Shown here: in pieces, positions 31,703 through 40,398 of the stretch | How positions within the stretch are numbered: position 1 is the stretch's first letter | How the letters are laid out: every line of letters begins with the position of its first letter | NCBI RefSeq assembly: GCF_900188355.1 | Contig: NZ_FZNX01000001.1 | Coordinates: forward strand, 147,671 to 211,670 | Direction: 5' to 3' | From: Lutibacter flavus | GTDB lineage: Bacteria; Bacteroidota; Bacteroidia; Flavobacteriales; Flavobacteriaceae | DNA length: 64,000 nucleotides | The notes under the pieces: generated by a model | Databases searched by the model: none | What the model was told of the DNA's origin: nothing | What the model saw: the letters and a program-made list of their open reading frames with translations, nothing else | Made by a program: the position numbers and the translations under genes

Positions 31703-33292
31703 TTATTGTTTAATGAAATTGAATAAAAAAACATCATTTTCATTCATATTAATATCCTTAACATAAATTCCTTTTGAATCTATTTTTAGAGTTTCTGAAA
31801 TAATTGGCGTTCCATTATTTTGCTGCTTTAGCTTATTTACTTGTTGTTTTGTAAGCTGATTAGGTTTATCCATTGCTAAATAGTCGGAATAAACGTCATT
31901 CACTTTATAACCAACTTTGTATATTTCTAATGTGTATTTCCCTTTTTTTAAACCAGTAACTTCTAATTTAACTATGCCTTTGGATTGTGCAGGTAAATCT
32001 TTTAAATAGTAGGTCTGATTAAGTTCAGAATCTCCAGGATGCGTATTTGTAAAATCCCAGAAAAGTAACTGTATGTCACCATTGGATTTTTTGCTAGCCC
32101 AAGAAGATGTATCTGTTTTTTTAAGTTCTGTTTTACCCAATTTGTTCATTAAATAATAGGAGAAATAAGCTGGTTTTTTAATTCCTTGAGTGTTCAACAA
32201 TCCAAAACCACCGTGAAAAGGAGTAAATCTTGGACCAGCTTCTTCAAAAATATCAGTAAAAACCCAATAAGACATAGAGTTAGCAGCATCGCCGACTTGC
32301 TTTAATTTTTGAAGAATATAAGCAGCAGAATGATAACTATCGTGAATAGGATCTGCAGGTGTGTATGAAGAGCTCCATTCTGTATAATGTAATTCTAAAT
32401 TAGGTTTTGCTGAATTTGAAATTTGTTTACGAGAATTTATAACATCACCACTTACGCTTGCTTCATCTTTATTTAAGATAGTTCCAGAAGTTCCAAATTC
32501 ATCTAAATAACCATGTTTTACACCATATGTATGGGTTGAAATAAAATCAATAGGAACGTTAGAATTCTCGCAAAATTCAATAGTTTCAGGAACCCAAGCA
32601 GCTCCAGCAGTTGCAGGTCCGCCTACTTTGTATGCTGAATTTACATTTTTTATAGCTTTTGTTGTATATTCATACAATTTAAAATATTCTTCCTGAGTAC
32701 CAGTCCAAAATCCAGGAGTTAGGTTGGGTTCATTCCAAACTTCAAAATACCAAGATTTAACTTCTTCAGCTCCATACCGTTCTGTAAAATGAGTAGTTAA
32801 GTTGCTAATTAAGTCGGCCCATTTTTTATAATCTTTAGGCGGAGTTACATTTCCTTTCCACCAAAAAATAGTTTCAGGACCACTTGCTAAAGCAGATGGC
32901 ATAAAACCTAATTCAACAAAAGGTTTCATGTTGATACTTAAGATAAAATCATACAAGGCATCAATATATTGATAATTATAGTTTGGATTTCCTTTTTCAT
33001 CCTCACTATAAACACCCATATCATCAGATAATAAACCATGCATTCTAATGTATTTAAAATCGCATTCGTTCTTTACCATAGTTAATTGTTGCTGCCAATC
33101 TGCTCGTAAACCTTCATTTGCTCTTCCTGCTCCAATACATTCATTAAACATAGTGTTTAGGTCGCCAGCAATATTATTGTAATCTATTTTTATTGTTCTA
33201 TAATAATCGTTTGTTGAAAACGACGTTTGCGATTTTGTTGTTTGAATAAAAAGGCAACTTATAATTGAAATAAAAAATAGACACTGTTTCAT
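31703..33292 (-). CDS. GH39 beta-xylosidase-like enzyme, exported
   Basis: Clan GH-A retaining glycosidase of family GH39. The leader ends near IQTTKSQ. Barrel landmarks are FKYIRMHGLLSDDMGVY near 77, the acid/base Glu in WYFEVWNEPNLTPGFW near 186, ISTHTYG near 250 and the nucleophile Glu in LHYTEWSSSY near 304. YWVFTDIFEE near 340 and the C-terminal beta domain are also typical. GH39 members hydrolyse beta-xylosides, with a few acting on other sugars. It is unusual in a textbook xyloglucan locus, where xylose is alpha-linked, so a beta-xylosyl branch or a different sugar is implied. Flanked by GH3 and GH97 in the same operon. Confidence 0.88.
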   Translation of the reverse strand: MKQCLFFISIISCLFIQTTKSQTSFSTNDYYRTIKIDYNNIAGDLNTMFNECIGAGRANEGLRADWQQQLTMVKNECDFKYIRMHGLLSDDMGVYSEDEKGNPNYNYQYIDALYDFILSINMKPFVELGFMPSALASGPETIFWWKGNVTPPKDYKKWADLISNLTTHFTERYGAEEVKSWYFEVWNEPNLTPGFWTGTQEEYFKLYEYTTKAIKNVNSAYKVGGPATAGAAWVPETIEFCENSNVPIDFISTHTYGVKHGYLDEFGTSGTILNKDEASVSGDVINSRKQISNSAKPNLELHYTEWSSSYTPADPIHDSYHSAAYILQKLKQVGDAANSMSYWVFTDIFEEAGPRFTPFHGGFGLLNTQGIKKPAYFSYYLMNKLGKTELKKTDTSSWASKKSNGDIQLLFWDFTNTHPGDSELNQTYYLKDLPAQSKGIVKLEVTGLKKGKYTLEIYKVGYKVNDVYSDYLAMDKPNQLTKQQVNKLKQQNNGTPIISETLKIDSKGIYVKDINMNENDVFLFNFIKQ

Positions 33293-33317
33293 TGATTTTT
33301 ATTTTTAAAACTGAATT

Positions 33318-35318
33318 TTATAATTTCTTAAAACGTATTGCAGTTCCTCCACCTTCACTAAGATTAATTTTTAAGATATCAGATGATTTTACTTCTTTAG
33401 ATGTTATAGCTACTTTCGTTGCGTTTTTATTCCAAGTTGTGCCAATTTCATCAGCATATATTTGAGCTTCATATGTTACATCTTTATCAAGAAAAGATAA
33501 ATCAATATGAAAAGATCTACTTTCTTCATTAGTTAAACTTCCTAAATACCAGTCATCACTGTATTTATCTTTTCTAACGGTTGTAATATATTCTCCAATT
33601 TCAGCATTTAAAACTTTGGTATCTTCCCAATCTACAGGTACATCTTGTAAAAACTTAAAAGCAGGGTTTCCATCATAATTTTCTGGTAAATCTGCTAACA
33701 TTTGAATAGGAGAGTACAAGACAACATATAAAGCAAGTTGTTTTGCTGCAGTTGTATGAACATCTCTGCCTTCATATCCTTGTTTAATTTCAACATCTAA
33801 AACACCAGGAGTAAAATCCATAGGCCCGGCAAGAAATCTAGTAAAAGGTAAAATTGCGGTATGGTTTGGGGGATTTCCATCACTCCAGGCATTATATTCC
33901 TGACCGCGAGCGCCTTCACGAGCCATCATATTTGGATACGTTCTTCGTTCGCCGGTATCTTTAATTGGTTCGTGGAAATTAACTGTTAATTGATATTTTG
34001 CTGCAGTTTCTAAAACTTGCCTGTAATAATTAACTCCAAATTGTCCGTGATGCCATTCTTTCATATTTAATCGTGAACCAACTTGACCAATTTTTACATC
34101 GTGGATTCCATTTTTTTGATAAAGTTCCATTCCTTCATCAATTTGAGCTAAATAATTGATGATATTTGAACCTGTTTCGTGATAACCAATAATACTAACT
34201 CCTTTAGATTTAGCATATTCTGTAACCTTCTCTAAATCGAAATTATCAGCTTCTTTAGTGAAATTAAATTGATGCATTGCATTTTCATACCAGGCAGGAG
34301 TCCAACCTTTATTCCACCCTTCAATTAATAAATGATCAATACCTAGTTTTTCACAATAATCAATATGTTCAAATGCATTTGTAGTAGTTGCTCCTTGAAT
34401 TGGACTTTCCCAAAAAGAATATTTTCCAATATGCATTCCCCACCAAATTCCTAAATATTTATGTGGTTTTATCCAACTTGTATCTTCGAATTTGTTAGAA
34501 TCGTTTAAGTTTAAAATTAAATAGGATGTTATTAAATCCCCTGGTGTTTCAGCAATTTGCAAGGTTCTCCAGGGAGTTGTAAAACTGCCATTTGTTTTTA
34601 CTTTGTCTCCATCTGCCCATGGCACTAAATTACTTTTTAAATTAGTTCCGTTAGTTCTTTCTAAAGTCATACTTGCAAAGTCTTTCAAATTTGCTTCATG
34701 AAAACTTATTGAAAGGCCATTTTCACTATTAATAGTCAAAGGAGTATGAACGGTGTCTAAGGTGCTAACAGGCGATTTTGTTGTTAAATATTCATATCTG
34801 TTATCTTGATATGCTCCAATCCACCAGGCATCTCCATCGTCTTTTAAATTGAATTGTGTTAACTCATCCATAATAAAAACACTGTCTTTTCCTTGTTCAG
34901 GATAAATATATCTAAAAGCAATTCCATCATCAAAAGCTCTGAATTGAACTTCTAAATTTCGCTTGTTTTCAGATTTTTCCTGAAGTAAAACAGATAATTG
35001 ATTGTAATTATTTTGAATAGATTTTTTCTCTCCCCAAACTTGTTCCCAAGTTTCATCAAAAGAAGTAGTTTCCATTTTAATAACTTCAAAATTTGAACTA
35101 AGAGAATCATTATTTTTAAATACAAAACCTAATTTTGAAGGAGAAATTACAGATTTTTCACCATGTGAAACTGAGTAAAAAGGAACCCCATTATTTAATT
35201 CAAAAGTGATGTTGTTTTTTGAATTTGGTGAATTTAATTCTTGTGAAACCTTTTTAGGCTGTTGATTACAAGAGATTAACAATAATAGTAGAAATGCTGT
35301 TGAAAGTTGCTTTATCAT
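33318..35318 (-). CDS. GH97 alpha-glycosidase, SusB-like inverting subgroup, lipoprotein
   Basis: GH97 protein with lipobox (LLISC followed by NQQPKK), N-terminal beta-supersandwich, catalytic barrel from about 290 (KYLGIWWGMHIG) and C-terminal beta domain. The retaining branch uses an Asp nucleophile after the fourth strand; here that segment reads VKIGQVGSR, with Gly instead, as in the inverting SusB group. The matching Glu residues are present in LTVNFHEPIKDTG near 449 and AREGARGQEYNAW near 468. An alpha-glucosidase-type inverting mechanism is therefore favoured over alpha-galactosidase. Its substrate within this locus is unclear. It lies between GH39 (25 nt) and GH31 (17 nt). Confidence 0.9.
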   Translation of the reverse strand: MIKQLSTAFLLLLLISCNQQPKKVSQELNSPNSKNNITFELNNGVPFYSVSHGEKSVISPSKLGFVFKNNDSLSSNFEVIKMETTSFDETWEQVWGEKKSIQNNYNQLSVLLQEKSENKRNLEVQFRAFDDGIAFRYIYPEQGKDSVFIMDELTQFNLKDDGDAWWIGAYQDNRYEYLTTKSPVSTLDTVHTPLTINSENGLSISFHEANLKDFASMTLERTNGTNLKSNLVPWADGDKVKTNGSFTTPWRTLQIAETPGDLITSYLILNLNDSNKFEDTSWIKPHKYLGIWWGMHIGKYSFWESPIQGATTTNAFEHIDYCEKLGIDHLLIEGWNKGWTPAWYENAMHQFNFTKEADNFDLEKVTEYAKSKGVSIIGYHETGSNIINYLAQIDEGMELYQKNGIHDVKIGQVGSRLNMKEWHHGQFGVNYYRQVLETAAKYQLTVNFHEPIKDTGERRTYPNMMAREGARGQEYNAWSDGNPPNHTAILPFTRFLAGPMDFTPGVLDVEIKQGYEGRDVHTTAAKQLALYVVLYSPIQMLADLPENYDGNPAFKFLQDVPVDWEDTKVLNAEIGEYITTVRKDKYSDDWYLGSLTNEESRSFHIDLSFLDKDVTYEAQIYADEIGTTWNKNATKVAITSKEVKSSDILKINLSEGGGTAIRFKKL

Positions 35319-35335
35319 TTTAATTAAAATATAAA

Positions 35336-37732
35336 TTATTTAATAGTTGAAATTTTAAATTTAGTTTTGCTTTCAAGAGGATTTTTAACCAATTCAAATG
35401 TGTCTCCTTTTTTTACAACTTCTAAGTTGTATAAGTTACTATCATTTGGAATGTACAATTTACAACTAGCCGTAGTTGCATCAGCAGCAAATACTTTTAA
35501 TTCTAAAGAGCTCCAATCCATGTCTTTAGTAGATTGAGCCAATTTAATGTGTGGTAAAATAGTTCCATCTTTAACTAGCATAATAATTGGAATATCACCA
35601 GCTTTAATAGAATGCCAACCACCTTCATAAACTTTGTCGGTCTGATAATCAATCCATTTTCCTTTTGGTAAATACACATTTCTTTCAGCACCATTTTCAA
35701 ATAAAGGAGCAACTAAAATATCCGAACCAAATAAGTATTGATCATCTACTAACCAAGATCCAGGATCGTTTGGAAATTCAACAAACATGGCTCTTAACAT
35801 TGGCAATCCATTTTCTGATGAATGTTTAGCCTGACCATAAATGTATGGCATTAATTGATAACGTAAATTATCCGCATTTCTAAAATCTACTAAAAATTCT
35901 TTGCTGTACTCCCAAGGTTCAGTTGGTGGTTCACCGTGACTACGAACGTGTGAAGTCAACATTCCAAATGGAGTCCATCTTCTATATAAATCTTCAGGAG
36001 ATTTTGTAACAAAACCACCTACATCATGACTCCAAAAAGTAAATCCGGATAAACCAAATGATAAACCTCCTCTTAAAGTTGCTGCCATTGCAGTGTTTGT
36101 AGTTGCAGCATCTCCACCCCAATGTAATGGATATCTTTGGCTTCCGGCCCAAGCGCTTCTCGCCCAAATAATAGAGTTTCCTGTAACTTCTTTTGTGATT
36201 TCAGAAACCGCTTTGTTATACCTTAGTGGATATAAATTGTGTTCATAAAAACCAGTTTTCCCATTGCTGAATATTCCTGTTGCGGGAGCTGCTTCTCCAA
36301 AATCAACTTTTATAACTCCAACACCTTGTTTTAAGAGAGATGCTATTTTATTTTGATACCAAGTTACCGTTTCAGGATTTGTAAAATCTAAAGTAGCATC
36401 TTCATAAGGGATATTTCCTTTTCTATCTTTTACAGCTAACCCTTTTTCAATAATTTCATTAAACAACGTATTTCTTGGCGTAAAATAAGGTAATTGCCAT
36501 AAACAAACGTTAAATCCGTCTTCTTTCATATCAGCAATCATATCAATAGGATCATTGAATCTGTTTTTAGAGAATTCGTAATTACATCTCCAATCTGTTT
36601 CAAACCAACCTGTATCAAAATGAATTACATCACTTGGAATTTTATGTTTTCTTAAATTTTTTGCGATTTCTCGTCCTTCTGTTTCAGAAAAATAAGTGAT
36701 TCTACTCATCCAAAAACCAAACGACCAAAGTGGTGGCATTTCAGCTTTTCCAGTTAAATCGGTGTATTCATCTAAAATATCTTTTGGTTCACCAATAAAT
36801 ACAAATAAATCGGCTTCATCATCACCAATCATCATAGAATTAGCGCCATTAAAATATTTTCCAAAATCAACAGTAATAGGAGTGGAGTGATGCATAAAAA
36901 CACCGTAACCACGGCTGCTCATATAAAAAGGAATTGGTTTGTACATAGTTTCATTTTGCACACCATTTGCATCATCTGTCCATAAAATAACTTTTTGCCC
37001 ACGTTTATTAAATTGCGTAAAAGATTCACCACAACCAAATATTTTTTCTTCAGGAGACATAGAAAAAACAGCGTCCATACTTCTTGAATAATCATCTGCT
37101 CTACGAACAAATGAAAATGGCGTTACAGGCGTGTACGTGCTTTTAACATCATCTAAATGTAACGTGCTAGTTAATAGTTTTCCTTGAGCATTGTAAATAG
37201 AAACGTGCCAAGGTTTTTCTGTAATTACAACAGAACCTTTGCTACTTGTATATTTATGACCTTCGGTGATTTTGGAGTATTTCCATAAATTTCTAGCATC
37301 TTTTGCAACACCATTAACTAGCATTAATGATGCTTCTTGTTTTTTAAATTGTGGACCAGATGAAGTTTTTATTCTAATGGTTCTGTCTGAAATAAATTCA
37401 ATTGAAAATGGTAATTCAGGAGAATCTGCATATTCAGTTGTAGGAAATTCATTTGCAGGAGCAGGTACAAGTCTACTCAGCATATTATCAAAAGCTTGTC
37501 TTGTAGCAAAATTGTGACGTAAATATTTTATAGTTCCTTCTCCAGTTTCAGGATTGAATGATGCCAATTCATCAGCTAAATAATAAGTATTTCTAAAATC
37601 TTCAAAATCCTTACTAATATCTGGTGGTTCGTTTAAAACGTTTGTATTTTGAAGTTGAGCAGACGCAACGCTTATAAAACCAACGATTGTTAAAAGCGTT
37701 AACAGGATTTGTTTATTTAATTTATTTTTCAT
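35336..37732 (-). CDS. GH31 alpha-xylosidase, exported
   Basis: Retaining GH31 enzyme of 798 residues with a signal peptide (ISVASAQ). The nucleophile Asp lies in VIKVDFGEAAP near 476, and DFGE followed by a hydrophobic tail is the pattern seen in alpha-xylosidases such as YicI. The acid/base Asp is in HWGGDAATT near 539. PLWSFGFWMSR near 330 and GFTFWSHDVGGF near 560 line the active site. It would release alpha-1,6-linked xylose from the non-reducing end of xyloglucan oligosaccharides, the hallmark step of xyloglucan breakdown. It is the second gene of the operon, 16 nt after GH2. Confidence 0.93.
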   Translation of the reverse strand: MKNKLNKQILLTLLTIVGFISVASAQLQNTNVLNEPPDISKDFEDFRNTYYLADELASFNPETGEGTIKYLRHNFATRQAFDNMLSRLVPAPANEFPTTEYADSPELPFSIEFISDRTIRIKTSSGPQFKKQEASLMLVNGVAKDARNLWKYSKITEGHKYTSSKGSVVITEKPWHVSIYNAQGKLLTSTLHLDDVKSTYTPVTPFSFVRRADDYSRSMDAVFSMSPEEKIFGCGESFTQFNKRGQKVILWTDDANGVQNETMYKPIPFYMSSRGYGVFMHHSTPITVDFGKYFNGANSMMIGDDEADLFVFIGEPKDILDEYTDLTGKAEMPPLWSFGFWMSRITYFSETEGREIAKNLRKHKIPSDVIHFDTGWFETDWRCNYEFSKNRFNDPIDMIADMKEDGFNVCLWQLPYFTPRNTLFNEIIEKGLAVKDRKGNIPYEDATLDFTNPETVTWYQNKIASLLKQGVGVIKVDFGEAAPATGIFSNGKTGFYEHNLYPLRYNKAVSEITKEVTGNSIIWARSAWAGSQRYPLHWGGDAATTNTAMAATLRGGLSFGLSGFTFWSHDVGGFVTKSPEDLYRRWTPFGMLTSHVRSHGEPPTEPWEYSKEFLVDFRNADNLRYQLMPYIYGQAKHSSENGLPMLRAMFVEFPNDPGSWLVDDQYLFGSDILVAPLFENGAERNVYLPKGKWIDYQTDKVYEGGWHSIKAGDIPIIMLVKDGTILPHIKLAQSTKDMDWSSLELKVFAADATTASCKLYIPNDSNLYNLEVVKKGDTFELVKNPLESKTKFKISTIK

Positions 37733-37748
37733 TTTATGAGATGAACTT

Positions 37749-40214
37749 TTAATTATTATTTAGACTAATATTTATTGATGATTCTTCTAACCCTTGTGAA
37801 TTAGCTGAAAGTTTTATAATTCCGTCTGAATTTAGAGATTGTACAATAACCAAACATTTACCGTAAAAGGCATTTCTATTTGAAGCTTTAAATGATGCAT
37901 GACTTGTAGGATCTCCGTTATCAACACCTACAATTTTTCCTGGGCCGTCAATTGTGAATTCAATATTATTCATTGCATTTGGCACCATTGTACCATTTTT
38001 ATCTAAAACTGAAACTGTGATAAAAGATAAATCTACACCATCGGGTTTAATGGTGTTTCTATCTGCATTTAAACTTATTTGAGATGCCTCTTCCGCTGTT
38101 TTTATTTCTTTTACAAGTACTACTTTGCCGTCTTTTCTAGAAATTGCTTTTAACACACCTTTTTTAAATGGAACTCTCCACATTACGTGCAATTCATCTC
38201 CTTCTTTTTTCTTAATTCCTAAAGATTCATTATTTAAAAATAATTCAACTTCATCTGCTTGTGAATAATAAGCCCAAATATCTACGTCATTTCCAACTTT
38301 CCAATTCCAATGTGGAAATACGTGAAGAACTGGTTTATCTGTCCACTCACTTTGATACATGTAATAAACATCTTTTGGAAAACCTGCCAAATCAATAACG
38401 CCAAAATAAGAACTTCGTGAAGGCCAAACATATGGAGTAGGTTCGCCTAAATAATCAAAACCAGTCCAAATAAACATACCAGAAAGATAATCGTGTTTTT
38501 TAATAACTTTCCAAGTTTCTTCGTGGGTTGAACCCCAAGGAGTACTTACTTGATCATAAGATGAAACTGTATTATCGGGATTTCCACCTGTAAAAGCGAT
38601 ATCCCAACGAACCGGCCATCTTTTCAATGTATCTGATTTTTGATCGTAATACCCTCTAGTTTGTAATCCTGATGTTGTTTCAGTAGCTATAAAAGGCGTG
38701 TTAGGGAAATTTTGTGGATGATACTCAAATGTTTTATGGGCATAGTTATATCCTATTAAATCTAAAACACCCGAAGCAGCTAATGCATTATAGTTTACGT
38801 TGGCTTTGTCGAACTGAATAGTAACATCTTGATTGTCCATGTTTACTGGAGGATTCATTCCAGCAGTGATTAGCCTAGTGGTGTCTAAATTTCTTACAAT
38901 TGCTTTTAACTCTTTTGCAGTTTCTACACCTTGTTCATTCCATTGTTCTTGAATTTCATTACCTATACTCCAAATAAATACACTAGGATGATTTCTATCT
39001 CTTTTTATAAAATCTTCTAAATCCTTTTTATGCCATTCTTTCCAGGTGATAGCATAATCATATTTTGCTTTTGCATTGTTCCAAACATCGAAAGACTCAT
39101 CCATTACAATAAATCCCATTTTATCACATAAATCTAAAAGTTCAGGTGCGGGTGGATTATGAGCGGTTCTAATACCGTTAACGCCCATTTCTTTTAAGAT
39201 TTCTAATTGGCGTTCTAATGCTCGAGTGTTAATTGCTGTACCCAATGCTCCTAAATCGTGATGATTACATACCCCTTTTATTTTTACTGATTTGTTGTTT
39301 AAAAGGAAGCCTTTATACAAATCAAATTTGAATGTTCTTATCCCGAAAGGAGTTTTATAAGTGTCAACTAATTGGTTGTCAATGTAAACTTCAGAAAGTG
39401 CTGTATATAATTGTGGATTTTCAACAGACCATAATTTTGGACTATTAATTTTTAATTCTTCAGAAAAAGTGAGTTCATTTTTAGTTGTGATATTTAAATG
39501 ATTACTGTTTTCTGTAATTTTTTCATTATTAAAAAGTACTGTTGTTTTTAATACTATGTTTTTCGTTTCGTTATAATTGTTAACTATTGAAGTTTCAATA
39601 TTAACAGTTGCACTATCTACAGTTACAATAGGAGTTGTAACATAAGTACCCCAATTATTTATGTGAAGTTTATCAGTTTTTACCAACCATACATTTCTAT
39701 AAATTCCAGAACCGGAATACCAACGTGAATTTGGTTGTTGAGAATTATCTACTTTTACTTTTATCTCATTTTCTTTTTCTCCAAAATTTAAATAAGGAGT
39801 AAGATTATATCTAAATCCAATATAACCATTTGGTCTTTTTCCTAAATAGTGATCGTTAATCCAAACCTCACTATTCATATAAACACCATCAAAATCAATA
39901 TAAAATTCTTTTAGTTTATCAATTTCTTCGACTTTAAAAGTTTTTTTGTACCAACCGATACCACCGGGTAAAGCTCCACCATTATAGGTTGCAGGATGAT
40001 TTTCATTAAAATCACCTTCAATACTCCAATCGTGAGGTAAATTTAATTGGCACCAAACCGCATCAGTTTGTTCTAAATAGGAACTATCTTTTTTAGCTTC
40101 TAAACTAAATAGCCAATTGGAATTAAAATTTTCAACAGTTCTTGTTTCTTGTGATTTATTACACCCAAAGGTTAGGATTAAAATAAGAAAGTACCAAAGC
40201 AATTTAGCTTTCAT
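37749..40214 (-). CDS. GH2 beta-galactosidase-type lipoprotein with DUF4982
   Basis: An 821-residue GH2 enzyme, shorter than LacZ. The sugar-binding domain shows LPHDWSIEGDFN and NGGALPGGIGWYKK. The acid/base Glu is in VFIWSIGNEIQEQW near 416 and the nucleophile Glu in IATETTSGLQTRG near 508. A DUF4982 domain (KPVLHVFPHWNWK near 625) and a C-terminal Ig-like domain (LSFITVSVLDKNG, IVGVDNGDPTSH) follow. The lipobox is LTFGC followed by NKSQ. It is the first gene of the operon; a candidate promoter lies 68 to 100 nt upstream. Xyloglucan beta-galactosidase is the best guess, similar to the GH2 of Bacteroides xyloglucan loci. Confidence 0.9.
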   Translation of the reverse strand: MKAKLLWYFLILILTFGCNKSQETRTVENFNSNWLFSLEAKKDSSYLEQTDAVWCQLNLPHDWSIEGDFNENHPATYNGGALPGGIGWYKKTFKVEEIDKLKEFYIDFDGVYMNSEVWINDHYLGKRPNGYIGFRYNLTPYLNFGEKENEIKVKVDNSQQPNSRWYSGSGIYRNVWLVKTDKLHINNWGTYVTTPIVTVDSATVNIETSIVNNYNETKNIVLKTTVLFNNEKITENSNHLNITTKNELTFSEELKINSPKLWSVENPQLYTALSEVYIDNQLVDTYKTPFGIRTFKFDLYKGFLLNNKSVKIKGVCNHHDLGALGTAINTRALERQLEILKEMGVNGIRTAHNPPAPELLDLCDKMGFIVMDESFDVWNNAKAKYDYAITWKEWHKKDLEDFIKRDRNHPSVFIWSIGNEIQEQWNEQGVETAKELKAIVRNLDTTRLITAGMNPPVNMDNQDVTIQFDKANVNYNALAASGVLDLIGYNYAHKTFEYHPQNFPNTPFIATETTSGLQTRGYYDQKSDTLKRWPVRWDIAFTGGNPDNTVSSYDQVSTPWGSTHEETWKVIKKHDYLSGMFIWTGFDYLGEPTPYVWPSRSSYFGVIDLAGFPKDVYYMYQSEWTDKPVLHVFPHWNWKVGNDVDIWAYYSQADEVELFLNNESLGIKKKEGDELHVMWRVPFKKGVLKAISRKDGKVVLVKEIKTAEEASQISLNADRNTIKPDGVDLSFITVSVLDKNGTMVPNAMNNIEFTIDGPGKIVGVDNGDPTSHASFKASNRNAFYGKCLVIVQSLNSDGIIKLSANSQGLEESSINISLNNN

Positions 40215-40281
40215 TATATAAGTTTTTAGTCATATTTAACGTAATCAAATAACAATAAATGTAAAACACACATTTATTTAT

Positions 40282-40314
40282 CAAAAGTAAATTATAAAAA
40301 TGTTTTTACCTAAA
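40282..40314 (-). promoter_or_regulatory. Candidate promoter of the xyloglucan-like operon
   Basis: Read on the minus strand, TTTAG (40314-40310) is followed after 20 nt by TACTTTTG (40289-40282), an exact match to the Bacteroidota -7 box TANNTTTG. The upstream box departs from the usual TTG. The leader to the GH2 ATG would be about 60 nt. The 184-nt gap around it is the only long gap between 20138 and 45631, which supports a transcription start here. Confidence 0.45.
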
Positions 40315-40398
40315 ATAAATATAGCATTGTATGATACTATTTTTGCTATAATATTTTTTTTAATTAAATATAAACCTTTAGTATTAGTAAATAGTTAA

